A DNA stretch of 64,000 nucleotides from Sugiyamaella lignohabitans. Lineage: Eukaryota; Ascomycota; Dipodascomycetes; Dipodascales; Trichomonascaceae. The position numbers and the translations under genes were made by a program. Positions 32,176 to 42,458 of this stretch are shown here, one piece after another (the stretch's first letter is position 1; each line of letters opens with the position of its first letter). Location of the stretch: assembly GCF_001640025.1 (NCBI RefSeq), contig NC_031672.1, positions 3,844,001-3,908,000 of the forward strand, written 5' to 3'. Under the pieces are notes generated by a model. That model did no database searches. It worked only from the letters and a program-made list of their open reading frames with translations, and was not told the origin of the DNA.

Positions 32176-33511
32176 AACAAATAGCTTTTTTATAGTTTAG
32201 TGGATATAGTAATATCTTTAACTTTATGGTGGGATAGTAAGTTCCTCGCTGTAATTCAGGATATTGGATTAACTGGAAGCAAAAGAACAAGCCGGCATTA
32301 GCATATAAGGGAAGGTCTTAGAGGAGGCGCTGTCCCTAGCTATTTAACACATTTTTTTTGCTGTAAATCAGGAAACTGATGAGTGATGATTAACTGAAAG
32401 CTCAAGAACAATTTGGCATTTGCATATATCGTTTTGGTCATTACTGAAAAGATTGGTCTTATAAAGGGCCGAAGAATTAGGAATCAAGACTCTTCAGTCT
32501 TAAATTTGATCGCGCCAATATTGCTGCAACAATCCATTGGCGTTCGCCAAGGACAAGTATTTGGGATTTTGACCTTACCTACTTCTCAAACTTTTCGATA
32601 TATCTCATTTCCCCATGAAACTCATGACGAGGTCGCAAATTTCCAAGGCATATTTAGCGCACGCCCGTTAAATCATGCATCTCAAAATGCAGGGATGGAG
32701 TTTGATCTTGCAGATTTGTGCATAATCGGATCTGACATGCACATTTTAGATGGAGTCAATTATTCGGAGATGACCAAAAAATTGATATATATCCTACCCA
32801 GATGAAACTAGATATAAAACTGCGACATTGCAAGTCGGATCCCACTTTTTATTATTTCTCACGACGTACCAGCGCAGAAATAATGGCTTCAGTAAATAAA
32901 TCGCAGTTATTTAATGTTATTTCGAAACTCAACAGGGTATCCAAAATCTAGCTACCGGTCTGTCTTGTTATAAAAGAATTACAACTGTTATCGATCAGCT
33001 TCAACGACTTTATATGAAAGAATGACCATGTACAAATCATATCTAAGTGAAAGATAACAACCTTGTGTTAAGATATTTTGGCGAGGTTTAAAGTCCTTAC
33101 ATCAATGAGCCAGAGCCCAAGAGACCGGACGAAATTTAACAGTCGCACAGACTTTGCTGAAAATTTCCCACTTTCCAAAATTTAGTGTTACCCGAACATT
33201 GCAATGCATTTAACAAGTTGACGTTCATATCGTGTACCGGAAACATAAGCTAACACTGAAGAGTTTAACAAAGCTCCACCGATGATCGTGTAAAGAATTG
33301 GCTGAATAAATGACCCATGAGCATTTCGTATTAAACAGAAGCTGAGAGATGAGGAGGAATTTTAACCAAGTCTAATAGTAGCTCCTCCGCTGTGGAGAGA
33401 GCTGCTGTCAAAATAAAGCACTTATTCTTGCAGATCAATCACTTTAAATTGGACATCACTGATTTCTAACAGTAACATTATTCAGAAATAGAATCGAAAG
33501 TGCAATTGATA
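32176..33511. other. intergenic with diverged direct repeat
   Basis: About 1.3 kb. A 130-codon frame at 32413-32805 begins with TTG and has no early ATG, so it is not called. Two diverged copies of a 60-70 bp sequence lie at 32248-32307 and 32360-32428. Otherwise nothing was recognised. Confidence 0.5.
32248..32428. repeat. diverged direct repeat, two copies
   Basis: Copy 1 (32248-32307) and copy 2 (32360-32428) share GCTGTAA-TCAGGA, ATTAACTG-AAGC, AAGAACAA and GGCATT-GCATATA in the same order, at about 80 percent identity by eye, with one 9-bp insertion in copy 2. It lies downstream of the peroxiredoxin gene. Probably an old local duplication. Confidence 0.5.
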
Positions 33512-34501
33512 ATGGGTGTATCAATAGATCATAATAACAAAACTGAGGATGTGGCAGAACCTGTCAAAAGATTAATTTCGCGCCGAGATGAAATGGAGGC
33601 AGAATTAGACGCCTTGGTAGATGTTTTGAAATCAGTAAGTACTGCATTATCAGACGCCACTCACTCATGGCCAGTTCCAGGTTTCTTCTTTATGATAGTC
33701 CTCTGGAATAACGAATTGAGAGGAGTGAGAACAAGTGTATCATTGATGGATTAGGTTATTCTGTTGGTTATACATGATTCACAGACCCGTTATGTCCTGG
33801 ATTCTAACTAGATAGCACAATGTCGATATGGACACACCGCTGGTAACCTCAGATGGATTCCCTCGTAGCGACATAGATGTTGCACAGATCCGCGAAGCTC
33901 GTTCAAGAATCATTAGACTGAAAAATGATCTACGAGGTATCATGAGCCAAATCGAAGCTGGTTTGGTAGAGTATTTCAAGCAAGCCAAAGATAAGGGAAC
34001 TTCAGATATCCCTCAAATCGCATCATCTTCAAGTAGCAGTAAACAATCTGGATTAAGCAGTGAAACAAACAGTACTTCAGGCGTAAACACAGGCAGTTCG
34101 ACCGCCTCAGAAGCGACGAGATCAAATGCTCCCAAACCTCCTTCTATACCATTTGCACGAGTAAATTCGGTGGAGCCCAACAGCCCTGCTGACAGCTCTG
34201 GTCTTCTACCCGGCGATCAGGTTGTGTCATTTGGAAGTGTTAATGTCACCAACCATCAAAACCTTAGTCGCATTGCCCAAACCGTACAGGCCAACGAAGG
34301 GGTAAGTGATTCAACTGTTTTATTTCTGGACTCAATACTGAGTATTATGCTCATGCAATTCAAAACTAAATACTAACTAACAAACAGAAGCATATCTGGG
34401 TCACAGTCTTGCGTGATGGTAACACAGTCATCATGCCACTGATCCCATCGACAGAATGGGGCGGACGAGGTTCCCTGGGATGTCACATAGTCCCTCTATA
34501 A
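33512..34501 (+). CDS. NAS2: 26S proteasome assembly chaperone Nas2 (PSMD9/p27)
   Basis: Chaperone that binds the Rpt5 C-terminus during assembly of the proteasome base. Three exons, 33512-33634, 33816-34301 and 34388-34501, give 240 residues (S. cerevisiae 220). Introns of 181 and 86 nt carry GTAAGT donors and CTAAC branches close to the acceptor. The N-terminal helical hairpin covers about residues 15-110; the exon junction gives NVDMDTPLVTSDGFPRSDID, the signature of the family. A Ser/Thr-rich linker (about 100-140) leads to the C-terminal PDZ-like domain: PFARVNSVEPNSPADSSGL, LPGDQVVSFGSVN, and then in exon 3 IWVTVLRDGN. It ends in GSLGCHIVPL. Convergent with URM1. Confidence 0.93.
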
Positions 34502-34633
34502 AATAAATAAAAAAAGTACTGCATCAAGCTAACTCTAGAATAATTTTGTTTTGCTTTCACCCACTCTAGCATATTCTGTTTTGCATCAAACCAGGCCAGC
34601 CATATTTTTGACTCCATATACTGCAATAAGGAT

Positions 34634-35091
34634 CTAACCTCCATGAAGAGTCGACGCGAACAAAATGCTGTCTCTATCTTGCAACTCGTAGCTCTCCTCT
34701 CCAACGAGCTCCCAGTCAGCATCGTTAATGAGCACTAGAATTCCTGGTCGTCTGTATTATTGTTAGCGGACTTGAGCTTTGTTTTACTTTAGCTTCTGTT
34801 ATAGTAGCCCACATTTCTTAATACATGATGGGTAATAGATACGACTCTTCGAAAATAGCCAAATATGGCAGATAAATGACTGAACATAAGTACCAGATAT
34901 AATACTTACACTAATCCATCTTGGAGAAAAAGGTCTTCTCGAGGATCAGTCATAAGACCCTTCAAATAACCCAGCAGCCACTCAACTGTGTATGGTCCGT
35001 TAGATCCCGTCAATTCAACATCTATGGCCTTCTGGTTGCCAAACAGCGTTTCCAGGCCACCTGAAAATTCAACTTTGATCTTGCCAGCCAT
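34634..35091 (-). CDS. URM1: ubiquitin-related modifier Urm1
   Basis: Sulfur-carrier and protein modifier, activated by Uba4, used in thiolation of wobble uridine in tRNAs and in urmylation of proteins such as peroxiredoxin. Two exons, 34910-35091 and 34634-34751, give exactly 99 residues, the family length. The 158-nt intron has a GTAAGT donor and a CTAAC branch 10 nt before the acceptor end; the junction codon yields [20 protein letters not shown]. The essential C-terminal diglycine is intact (ASTLHGG). The beta-grasp start is [14 protein letters not shown]. The second exon is missed without splicing because the exon 1 frame stops right after the donor. The codon GTG two positions before the ATG is ignored. 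Divergent from the Zn2Cys6 gene. Confidence 0.96.
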
Positions 35092-36468
35092 CGTCACTTA
35101 ATGGTAGAAATAGTACCTAGTCAGCATCAGTAGGTGCCTGGCTTGATCTCGATTTTTTCAGACTAACCACGCCGCACATTATCAGTGAAGATTGCATATA
35201 CGCATCTAATCAGGGCTCGGCTATACACGGATTTGACCCGGATATCACCCTGAATTTATCTCTGCGAGGCCATGAAGGGTCCAAAATCCGCATCTCTCTT
35301 GTAACTAGCAATCTATCAAGCATTACTTCACAGAATCGGGAGTCATATTCCGTCGAATGCCGCTATCACAAAATACGACCTTTAGAGACTGTCATAGCTA
35401 CACCATCAGATGTTAACTTCTTTACCTGCTCAGCTCCTCTACGTCTAAATACACATAGTCTATAAACTAGCGAACAGTTTGATACATTTAAATTGACTTC
35501 ATGGAAATACTTGGAAAGTGAGCAGGTTGACAAGAGACACTACCTCTCGAATCGTCCCATTTCCCAATCGTGCCGGGCAAGGGTATCATGCAGGGCCGTG
35601 GTGGACTTAAGAGATAAGATTATATGTTGCTTACAACATCAAGACGCTTAAGTCCGACGCATCGACGATCTCATCGGAACACGGTCCAGATCCAAACCTT
35701 TGAATAGCATTGCCTACCAAAGTGCGATACACGGAGATATATATAAAAATTTCTATTAGATATTTGCATGAGTCAGTGGGGCGTCAGTACATCATATTTA
35801 TTGTTGACTAGTAAGAAGTAATAAGCGTGTGCACGAGCTAACCCGGAGAAACTTACGAACGGGAGTGTGAACGGATAAGTCGGCATTGAACCATCCCCTG
35901 CAATACACCTTCGATAACTTTACGATTTTGAATGGGCGCTGTACCTGCGAGTTAATGACCCGGCTGGAGGATAGTTATTGATATCTAATTCAGGCTCGTG
36001 AGTACGACGACGACAACTGATTGTTTTTTGATCATATCAAAATTTTGTTGATTGTTGTTTTTGAAAGTCAAGGTTTTACGGGTATTTGTTTCGTTTTGAT
36101 TTCTGGTCCTTCATCTGATTCTTGATCGTTGAACTCATTCACCTGCGTTTTAGATTAAGATAGTATCGAAGACAGTGTATTTCAGTGGCGGTTTTAGCAA
36201 ATCGCCATCGAACATTGCTTGCAACTTATAATTGTTTCACAACCAACTTACTTCACAGGTTCCTTGGTTTGAGTATTCCGTTGACTTGATCTGTTAATCT
36301 GTTTATTTATATTATTGGCCCTGTCTATTCATTCTTAGCTGGGGCGTACAGCAATTAGGGCGATTAGAGACCACTTCTCCAGGGTTGCCTGACTTTCCAG
36401 CAAATTTTATTATCACAACTCTACTGAACTATAACAAATTTTTGACGTATATCACAATTACCAGCAAA
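35092..36468. other. long divergent region URM1 / Zn2Cys6 gene
   Basis: About 1.4 kb with no gene. The right 500 bp are pyrimidine-rich and could be a long 5' leader of the regulator gene, a common trait of fungal transcription factor genes. The frame of the regulator is open for 28 codons upstream of its first ATG but starts with TTG. No repeat was recognised. Confidence 0.45.
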
Positions 36469-39400
36469 ATGTCAGGTATCTTTTCCTTCGCGGATGAAAT
36501 CGACGATACGTCACCTACGTCGACGACGAATCGTAGTACCACTACAGACAGAAACAATTCAACTATAAGTACATCGTCAAGAAGTTCCTCATTCACGTCA
36601 CCAGAAGATGACACCATGTCAATATCCTCTGAAATGCCTATACAATCAGGTCGTAAGCCCGATCTACCGTTATCACATACAAGCTCGAGCGTTGGGGCGA
36701 TTCAGAAAAAACGTAGACGAATTCCTGTGAACTGTCTGTTTTGTCGACAACGTAAGCAGAAATGTGATCGTAAGATGCCCTGTACCAACTGTGTGCGAAA
36801 AAACAACTCCAATTGTGTGTATGCTCCCAGTGGGAAGGACGCAGTTGCTCCTATTGGCGGGACTGGCTCAGGTGCTGGTATAGGAGGAGATTCCTATTCT
36901 CCAGAGTCGATTCAACCTGCTTTGGGTGTTCTAAATGAGGCTGGTCCCAAGCAGAATCAAAAGACTGTTTACGAGGATTTGGCAGAGAAAATGGGCATGA
37001 AGGCTGCACCCCCAGGTAGCCTTGTGCCTGATCTTGGTAAAATGATGACTATGGATAACTTTTTAAGTGACAGACTCCGAAACTCTGCAGTATCAGCTGC
37101 CACTGCCGGTGTAAGTGCTGGTCCCAGTGCCGAAATGAAGAAACGACTTGATAAGATGGAGTCTCTTGTGCTGTCCTTAATATTACAAAAAGAAGAGATG
37201 GAGGCTAATCAACATAATGACACTGATGGAGAGCCAAATGTCGCCCTACGGAATGAAGACGATGTAGAGGATTTAGGTGAATCTCTGGGTATGTTAAAAC
37301 TAGATAAAAAGGGTAAATCCATTTACCATGGTGATACATACTGGGGTTATATGTTTAGTGAGATCACTGAAATTCAAGAGGTTCTTCGCCGTATTAGAGA
37401 AGAATTCGACAATGCCGAGATTTTTGGTAAACAACGGTTCGAGTCTCTATGTCAAGTTACTGAGGGCCAACAAGACACATCATCCATCCCATTTGGAGGC
37501 ATTAAGTTCAAGTCTTCAAGCAGCGATGTTCTACGGACACTGCCTAGTCGACCTGTATGCGAAATGTTAATTGATAGATTCTTTGAAGCTATAGAGCCCG
37601 TGGTCCATGTTGTTCACAGACCATCTTTCGAGTATAGTTTTGAACTATTTTGGAAAGAGCCAGAGAATACCGAGCTCTTATGGGTATCTCTGCTTCTAGG
37701 AATGCTAACTCTCGCATTACAGTCATATGCTCCTAGTGAAGTACCAGATATGTTCAAGGGCAAAGAAGTTGAATCGTGGACAGCGTGGCTTAATGCAATG
37801 GAGTTGTGTGGATTCATTGGCAAGCTTACATTCAAACCTTCGTTACTTAATATTCGAGTTCTTCTGTTATGGATGCTTCTAGAGGCTTATCAGAGTGATT
37901 GGAACCATAAATCCTGGACGTCGATGGGTGTTTTGGTAAGAGTTGCTCAGTCAATGGGAATGCATAGAGACGCCAGTTGGTTTGTAATGTCACCGTTCGA
38001 ATCCGAGGAGCGAAGAAGGCTATGGAAAACACTCGAGTACCTGGATTGTTTTCACTCCATTGCTCAGGGATTGCCATTAGCTATTCGCAGTCATGAGAAT
38101 GATGTTCATGATCCAATAAACATTAATGAAAAGGATATTATGCCTATGTACGGCCATCTTCCTGAACCTTTTGATGACACGGTGCGCACTGACAGCAGTT
38201 TCAGTATTTATCGAGGTAGACTGAACGACATTCGTTGTGAAGCGTTTACAAAGAATCTCAAGATCGAGGGCAAAGTCGATAGTATGTCTGTGGAAGAGGT
38301 ATGGGAGATTGATAGACGACTACACAAACTTTATGAAGGTATCCCTCTGTTCTTGTCGCGTAGAGCAGACGAGTCAAATATTGCTCTTGACGGTGCTGAA
38401 ATTGTCATGCAACGGTTCATGCTTGAAATGGACTATCTTAAGACCATTGTGGTGCTTCATCGATCTTTCTCATCCAATGGTTCACGAAATCATCGTCACC
38501 AACGAAACCGTGAGGAAGCACTCAACGCATCGGTCACTATTCTTGAGCGATACTATTGGCTCTACACTTCAGTAGAGGCAGAACCTGTGCGAAACAAATT
38601 TTGGCTGCTTGGGTCTGCTCTAACGTTCCCAGCATTTGTTCACGCCATTGTTTTTGTAACGGTATCTCTGATCAACAATTACGACATGCTTTCATTGATT
38701 GAGCGAACTCGGTATTTAGAGGCGCTGCGTCGTACTCGTAATGTGCTTGACTGCGTTGGAACCACTATCAGTTGCGACTTCAGACATGCTGCTATTGCCA
38801 AGCTAATTCTTAGTCAAGTCGATGAAGTGGCCAAGATGAACCCTGAGGATCGTGCCGTCAGACTCAATAAAACGACTGGCAACAATCCCCCTTACTTTTT
38901 TGGCGAAGGTTCCCTTGGAGCCAATGCGAACACCCCTCGTAAGTCGGGTATCATGATGGAGCTCGACTCGCGAGATGCGGATATACATGTTGATATTTTG
39001 AACAGTAAACACCCCAGTGACTCTTCAAATTGGTCTCCTAGTAAAGACTACTCTCCAGAGAGTCTCAATACCTATAACTCCGGCACTACTTCATCTGGCA
39101 CAGCCAACACTATCTTGTCTTCCAATTCATCAATTATCAATCAGAAAGGCGTGGCCGGACAGCAGTCATCACAACAGCAGCGTAAACCAATGGTTTCTCA
39201 AGTTTCTCAAGTTTCACAAGGTTCACAACCGTTTCAACAAGCCGCTCTTGGCGCTGATGCCACACAGCAACAACAGGACGGCCCGTCTGCAGCTGATATT
39301 CTATCGCCCTCTGCTTTTGGTGATCCTGCTCTTTTCTCAGAGGCATTTTTCGGTGATGCCTACCGTATGCAACAGATTGTTGGTTCTGAGGAGTGGGACT

Positions 39401-39471
39401 ATTTCATGCAAACAATGGAGAACTCAGGTGCCACCCCTGGCCCTCAGCCCACTGCTCCATCTAATCTCTAA
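36469..39471 (+). CDS. Zn2Cys6 fungal transcription factor
   Basis: Zinc-cluster transcription activator or repressor, nuclear. It has exactly 1000 residues from the ATG at 36469. The binuclear zinc cluster lies at about 88-116 with CLFCRQRKQKCDRKMPCTNC and the sixth Cys after NNSN; basic residues precede it (QKKRRRIPVN). The fungal middle homology region spans about 370-660 and includes EPVVHVVHRPSFE, LLWMLLEAYQSDW, VRVAQSMGMHRDAS and EERRRLWKTLEYLDCF, followed by the usual acidic stretch. The last 150 residues are Ser/Gln-rich and resemble an activation domain. No intron. The target genes and inducing signal cannot be told; no neighbouring cluster suggests a pathway. Such factors often control nutrient, drug or lipid response genes. 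Confidence 0.92.
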   Translation: MSGIFSFADEIDDTSPTSTTNRSTTTDRNNSTISTSSRSSSFTSPEDDTMSISSEMPIQSGRKPDLPLSHTSSSVGAIQKKRRRIPVNCLFCRQRKQKCDRKMPCTNCVRKNNSNCVYAPSGKDAVAPIGGTGSGAGIGGDSYSPESIQPALGVLNEAGPKQNQKTVYEDLAEKMGMKAAPPGSLVPDLGKMMTMDNFLSDRLRNSAVSAATAGVSAGPSAEMKKRLDKMESLVLSLILQKEEMEANQHNDTDGEPNVALRNEDDVEDLGESLGMLKLDKKGKSIYHGDTYWGYMFSEITEIQEVLRRIREEFDNAEIFGKQRFESLCQVTEGQQDTSSIPFGGIKFKSSSSDVLRTLPSRPVCEMLIDRFFEAIEPVVHVVHRPSFEYSFELFWKEPENTELLWVSLLLGMLTLALQSYAPSEVPDMFKGKEVESWTAWLNAMELCGFIGKLTFKPSLLNIRVLLLWMLLEAYQSDWNHKSWTSMGVLVRVAQSMGMHRDASWFVMSPFESEERRRLWKTLEYLDCFHSIAQGLPLAIRSHENDVHDPININEKDIMPMYGHLPEPFDDTVRTDSSFSIYRGRLNDIRCEAFTKNLKIEGKVDSMSVEEVWEIDRRLHKLYEGIPLFLSRRADESNIALDGAEIVMQRFMLEMDYLKTIVVLHRSFSSNGSRNHRHQRNREEALNASVTILERYYWLYTSVEAEPVRNKFWLLGSALTFPAFVHAIVFVTVSLINNYDMLSLIERTRYLEALRRTRNVLDCVGTTISCDFRHAAIAKLILSQVDEVAKMNPEDRAVRLNKTTGNNPPYFFGEGSLGANANTPRKSGIMMELDSRDADIHVDILNSKHPSDSSNWSPSKDYSPESLNTYNSGTTSSGTANTILSSNSSIINQKGVAGQQSSQQQRKPMVSQVSQVSQGSQPFQQAALGADATQQQQDGPSAADILSPSAFGDPALFSEAFFGDAYRMQQIVGSEEWDYFMQTMENSGATPGPQPTAPSNL

Positions 39472-39680
39472 GAGTTTATTATTTTATTTGTATATATTAT
39501 TTTATGGTTAATTAAATTATGTCGTTATTTGTAATTTACAAGAGGTAGTGTGCATTGAGATCTGCCATCACCGTCCCGAGGTCGTTTTTATTTTAGCATC
39601 AGACCATTTTTTGCTGCAGATTTAAAAGCTATATAGTCCAGTTCGGATGCTGAGAAGCCAATTGTATCCATCGACATAGA

Positions 39681-40157
39681 TCAGCGAAAGAGCGTTATAC
39701 TCGACCAGGAATCGTCTTTGGCGCTGTCCCAATCGCGATTGGATATTTGCACTTCAATATTGGCCCATCTCAGCCATATATCTATAGAACGAGCACTTCC
39801 GCCTCCTTTTTCTACAGGCTCACCCAGCAGCTCCACCATCTCTTTACCAGTTGTACTGGTGGTGATAGTCTCAGAATCTAGTAGCCTTGCGTCAACTGGT
39901 TTATATTTTGTGAATTTGCTCTGTACACGAGGAAAATAGAAGTCGATACTGTCGAGTTCCTCATTTCCTGTGAGACAAAGAGCTATACCCAATGAATAAT
40001 AGCAATAATAACATGTTCCATCACTGTATTTCTTGGTGTCCTCAGGTACATGAGATATCGACAGGCGCGAAAGTTGCTCTGTCACCTCCTTCGAGCTAAA
40101 CGGTTTACCCAGTGCTTGTGCCCAGTGTCCAAACTGATCAATTGCAATCGAGGGCAT
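39681..40157 (-). CDS. conserved fungal protein of unknown function
   Basis: I recognise the general type but no function. The 158-residue protein starts at an ATG and has no intron. Visible segments that look conserved in fungi: CYYCYYSLGIALCLTGNEELDSIDFY near the middle, then KEMVELLGEPVEKGGGSARSIDIWLRW, then VQISNRDWDSAKDDSWSSITLF at the end. The pattern of strand, LGEP-x-KGGG turn, IWLxW and a final W-x-S-x-T-x-F suggests a small alpha/beta fold. No signal peptide, membrane span or metal motif. It is divergent from SRP68 with only 204 bp between starts and a TCACGTGAT box between them, so the two may share regulation. Confidence 0.75.
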   Translation of the reverse strand: MPSIAIDQFGHWAQALGKPFSSKEVTEQLSRLSISHVPEDTKKYSDGTCYYCYYSLGIALCLTGNEELDSIDFYFPRVQSKFTKYKPVDARLLDSETITTSTTGKEMVELLGEPVEKGGGSARSIDIWLRWANIEVQISNRDWDSAKDDSWSSITLFR

Positions 40158-40237
40158 ATCAGTCTACCATTTGACAAAGATACTACAAGTGTTTGGCACC
40201 ATTTCCACCCCTCAGATACCGGATCAATAGTTAAAGA

Positions 40238-40246
40238 TCACGTGAT
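40238..40246. promoter_or_regulatory. TCACGTGAT E-box in a divergent promoter
   Basis: Lies 124 bp before the SRP68 ATG and 81 bp before the ATG of the divergent small gene, so it could serve either one. Same 9-mer as at 11399 and 63550. Confidence 0.5.
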
Positions 40247-40361
40247 GAAAACTTTCCTGCCGGGTAACCCTTATTATGCCTTTTGAGTGCGTCAGTCAGA
40301 ACTCTAGAAACGTCAATTGAAAGATTGAATCTTAACGCCAGATAGCGGGGAATAAGGAAAT

Positions 40362-42197
40362 ATGGAACAACCTTTTGAGTCAATCTTGATAGCAAGAAGC
40401 TCATCTATTCTTCTGCAGTCAGCCAATGACTTAAGATCCTACCGACTGAAAACGGTTGGATCACTGGCCAAGGTGAGAAGAGATCTGAAAATTCAGCAAA
40501 AGACACCTAAAGGAACGGGCCAAGGACATGGTTCCGAAGGTAAATCATTATACAAACAAAAAACAGTTACTGCAGAGGATTTAGAGTCAAATTCTAAGAT
40601 TGGAAATGTTCTTCTGCTATTGGCAGAGGCTTCCTGGGCCCATGCCATGGAAACCAAGGCTATTTCTGAAGCCAACGCATCAGCATCTAGAACCCGTCGA
40701 GTGGTATCAAAACTAGCTAAAGCTGTTAACTATGCCACAACTCTTAGCGAGAATGTGAAGGATTTAGCCTCTATTTCTGACTTGACTAAGTTTGAAATTT
40801 ACATCTATCAGTCGCTCATTGAGGGTGCCTTGAGATTCGAACAACATCAATGGGCCAAGTCTGTGCAGTTGTATTCCACGGCACGAGTATTGTTGGTCGA
40901 ATTTCTCAACAATACCAAAACGGAAAAGTTGGAAAGATCTCGAGAGCTAATCAACGATCTCATTTCTACAACTGTTGATCCTGCTCTCGGATTCGCTGTA
41001 TACAAGACAGGCCACAAGCGATCCACCGACCTGCCAACCCTGGCAAAGTTATCTGTTGATAAAGAATCCTTGGCTATCAAGCTTTTGCTTGAGAAGTTTA
41101 ACCCAACTGCTCTAGAAGTGGCTGATGCATCTAACCCATCGGTTCTGTTAGGTAAAATTACCTGGAGAAATCACTCGGCATCAGTCATTGATCCAGACTT
41201 GGCCACTCAAATTATCGCTGCTCAAGATCTTGATGGAAAGTTGCAAAATGAGCTGGACGCTGCAAAACTAAAGTCGGCTACTAGTTTTGATGCCACTTTA
41301 CAAGGTTGGCAAGATGCCCTTGATCTTATCAAGGAGTCGATTGATAAGTTTGAGACTTCATCCAAGAATCAGACTCATGATCAATCTCAACAGGACCAAT
41401 ATGTTATTCTTACTTACATTAGCTACAATCTGCTTCTAAGAAGAATCCAGCGTGATAGGTTGTTTGTTGAACAACTGTCAAACAAAAAGTCATCATCTAA
41501 ATCCGTGTCGTCCCAACTGACTAGTTATAGAGATGTTGTACGAATTTATGAGACAATTCTTCAGAGTGTGTCTCAACTGATTGAGTTGCCTGGTGTCCAT
41601 AACGATGAAACTTTTTCAAATGCCCTTGATGTTGTCAATAGATTTTTCAAGGCTCAGAGAACATTCCTAATTGCAAAGTCATACAGACTAGTGGGCGACC
41701 AAAAGAAAGAATCTTTGTCGCTATTTGAACTTGCCAGCAAATTCATTTCAAGTGAGGACGCTCAGGTAATTACAGGAGCTGACCTTCCTAGCGGTCTATT
41801 GTCTGTTGATGAAGTCGAGACATTCGTCAAAGACTTAAAGGCTGAGCTTGTCAGAGCGCATGGTATTGCAGCCTTTGAAGCTTTAAGCAACCAGAATTCA
41901 AACTCTTCACATTCATCGCTGCTTTCAGTCAGTGACGATCTTACCAAGTACCCTAGTGGTAGTCCTTCCGAAATTGTGAGAAACCTCGTCAATTTTAAAC
42001 CTCACGTACAACCTGTCCCTGTCAAGCCAGTATTCTTCGACATTGCATTCAACTATATTGATTACGATGATGATAGCAAGAAGGCTGTTTTAACAGCTGA
42101 GCCATCTGAGCCAGCTTCTGCAACTCCATCAGCCCCTGGTTCGGGCGCTTCAACTCCTCGTAGAGGTTTCTTCGGTGCCCTCCTTGGCCGAAGCTAA
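40362..42197 (+). CDS. SRP68: signal recognition particle subunit SRP68
   Basis: Largest SRP protein; with SRP72 it binds the S domain of SRP RNA for co-translational targeting to the ER. It has 611 residues, single exon, from the ATG at 40362. The N-terminal RNA-binding region shows LRSYRLKTVGSLAKVRRDLK and YKQKTVTAEDL, then the conserved LLLLAEASWAHAMETK and SRTRRVVSKLAKAVNYA. The middle is tetratricopeptide-like helical. Near the C-terminus PVKPVFFDIAFNYIDYD is the SRP72-binding segment, followed by a Ser/Ala-rich linker and RRGFFGALLGRS, which is also typical. The gene is close to a divergent small gene. Confidence 0.95.
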   Translation: MEQPFESILIARSSSILLQSANDLRSYRLKTVGSLAKVRRDLKIQQKTPKGTGQGHGSEGKSLYKQKTVTAEDLESNSKIGNVLLLLAEASWAHAMETKAISEANASASRTRRVVSKLAKAVNYATTLSENVKDLASISDLTKFEIYIYQSLIEGALRFEQHQWAKSVQLYSTARVLLVEFLNNTKTEKLERSRELINDLISTTVDPALGFAVYKTGHKRSTDLPTLAKLSVDKESLAIKLLLEKFNPTALEVADASNPSVLLGKITWRNHSASVIDPDLATQIIAAQDLDGKLQNELDAAKLKSATSFDATLQGWQDALDLIKESIDKFETSSKNQTHDQSQQDQYVILTYISYNLLLRRIQRDRLFVEQLSNKKSSSKSVSSQLTSYRDVVRIYETILQSVSQLIELPGVHNDETFSNALDVVNRFFKAQRTFLIAKSYRLVGDQKKESLSLFELASKFISSEDAQVITGADLPSGLLSVDEVETFVKDLKAELVRAHGIAAFEALSNQNSNSSHSSLLSVSDDLTKYPSGSPSEIVRNLVNFKPHVQPVPVKPVFFDIAFNYIDYDDDSKKAVLTAEPSEPASATPSAPGSGASTPRRGFFGALLGRS

Positions 42198-42458
42198 GCT
42201 AAGTTTTTTAGCATTTGTAATATATATACATTTTGTTTACTTGTAATCATCTCTTCGATGTTGGGTTACTCTGTTACTCTGTGATTTGGCATTTAACAAG
42301 TAAGAAGCAGCTGACCTAATAAATTGGTGAAATAGAACTTCGGCCACAGTTCATCTCAAAAGTGGAGTGTGGCTTACGCAGTTGAATGCAAATGCAAAGT
42401 TGCATCCCGAAGTGGAAATAGCACTTCATCAGATATATGCATCTGATCTCCGAACATC

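Noticed and set aside
32413..32805. 130-codon plus-strand frame
   Set aside because: Begins with TTG and lacks an early ATG; no domain and no donor or acceptor that would give it a first exon.
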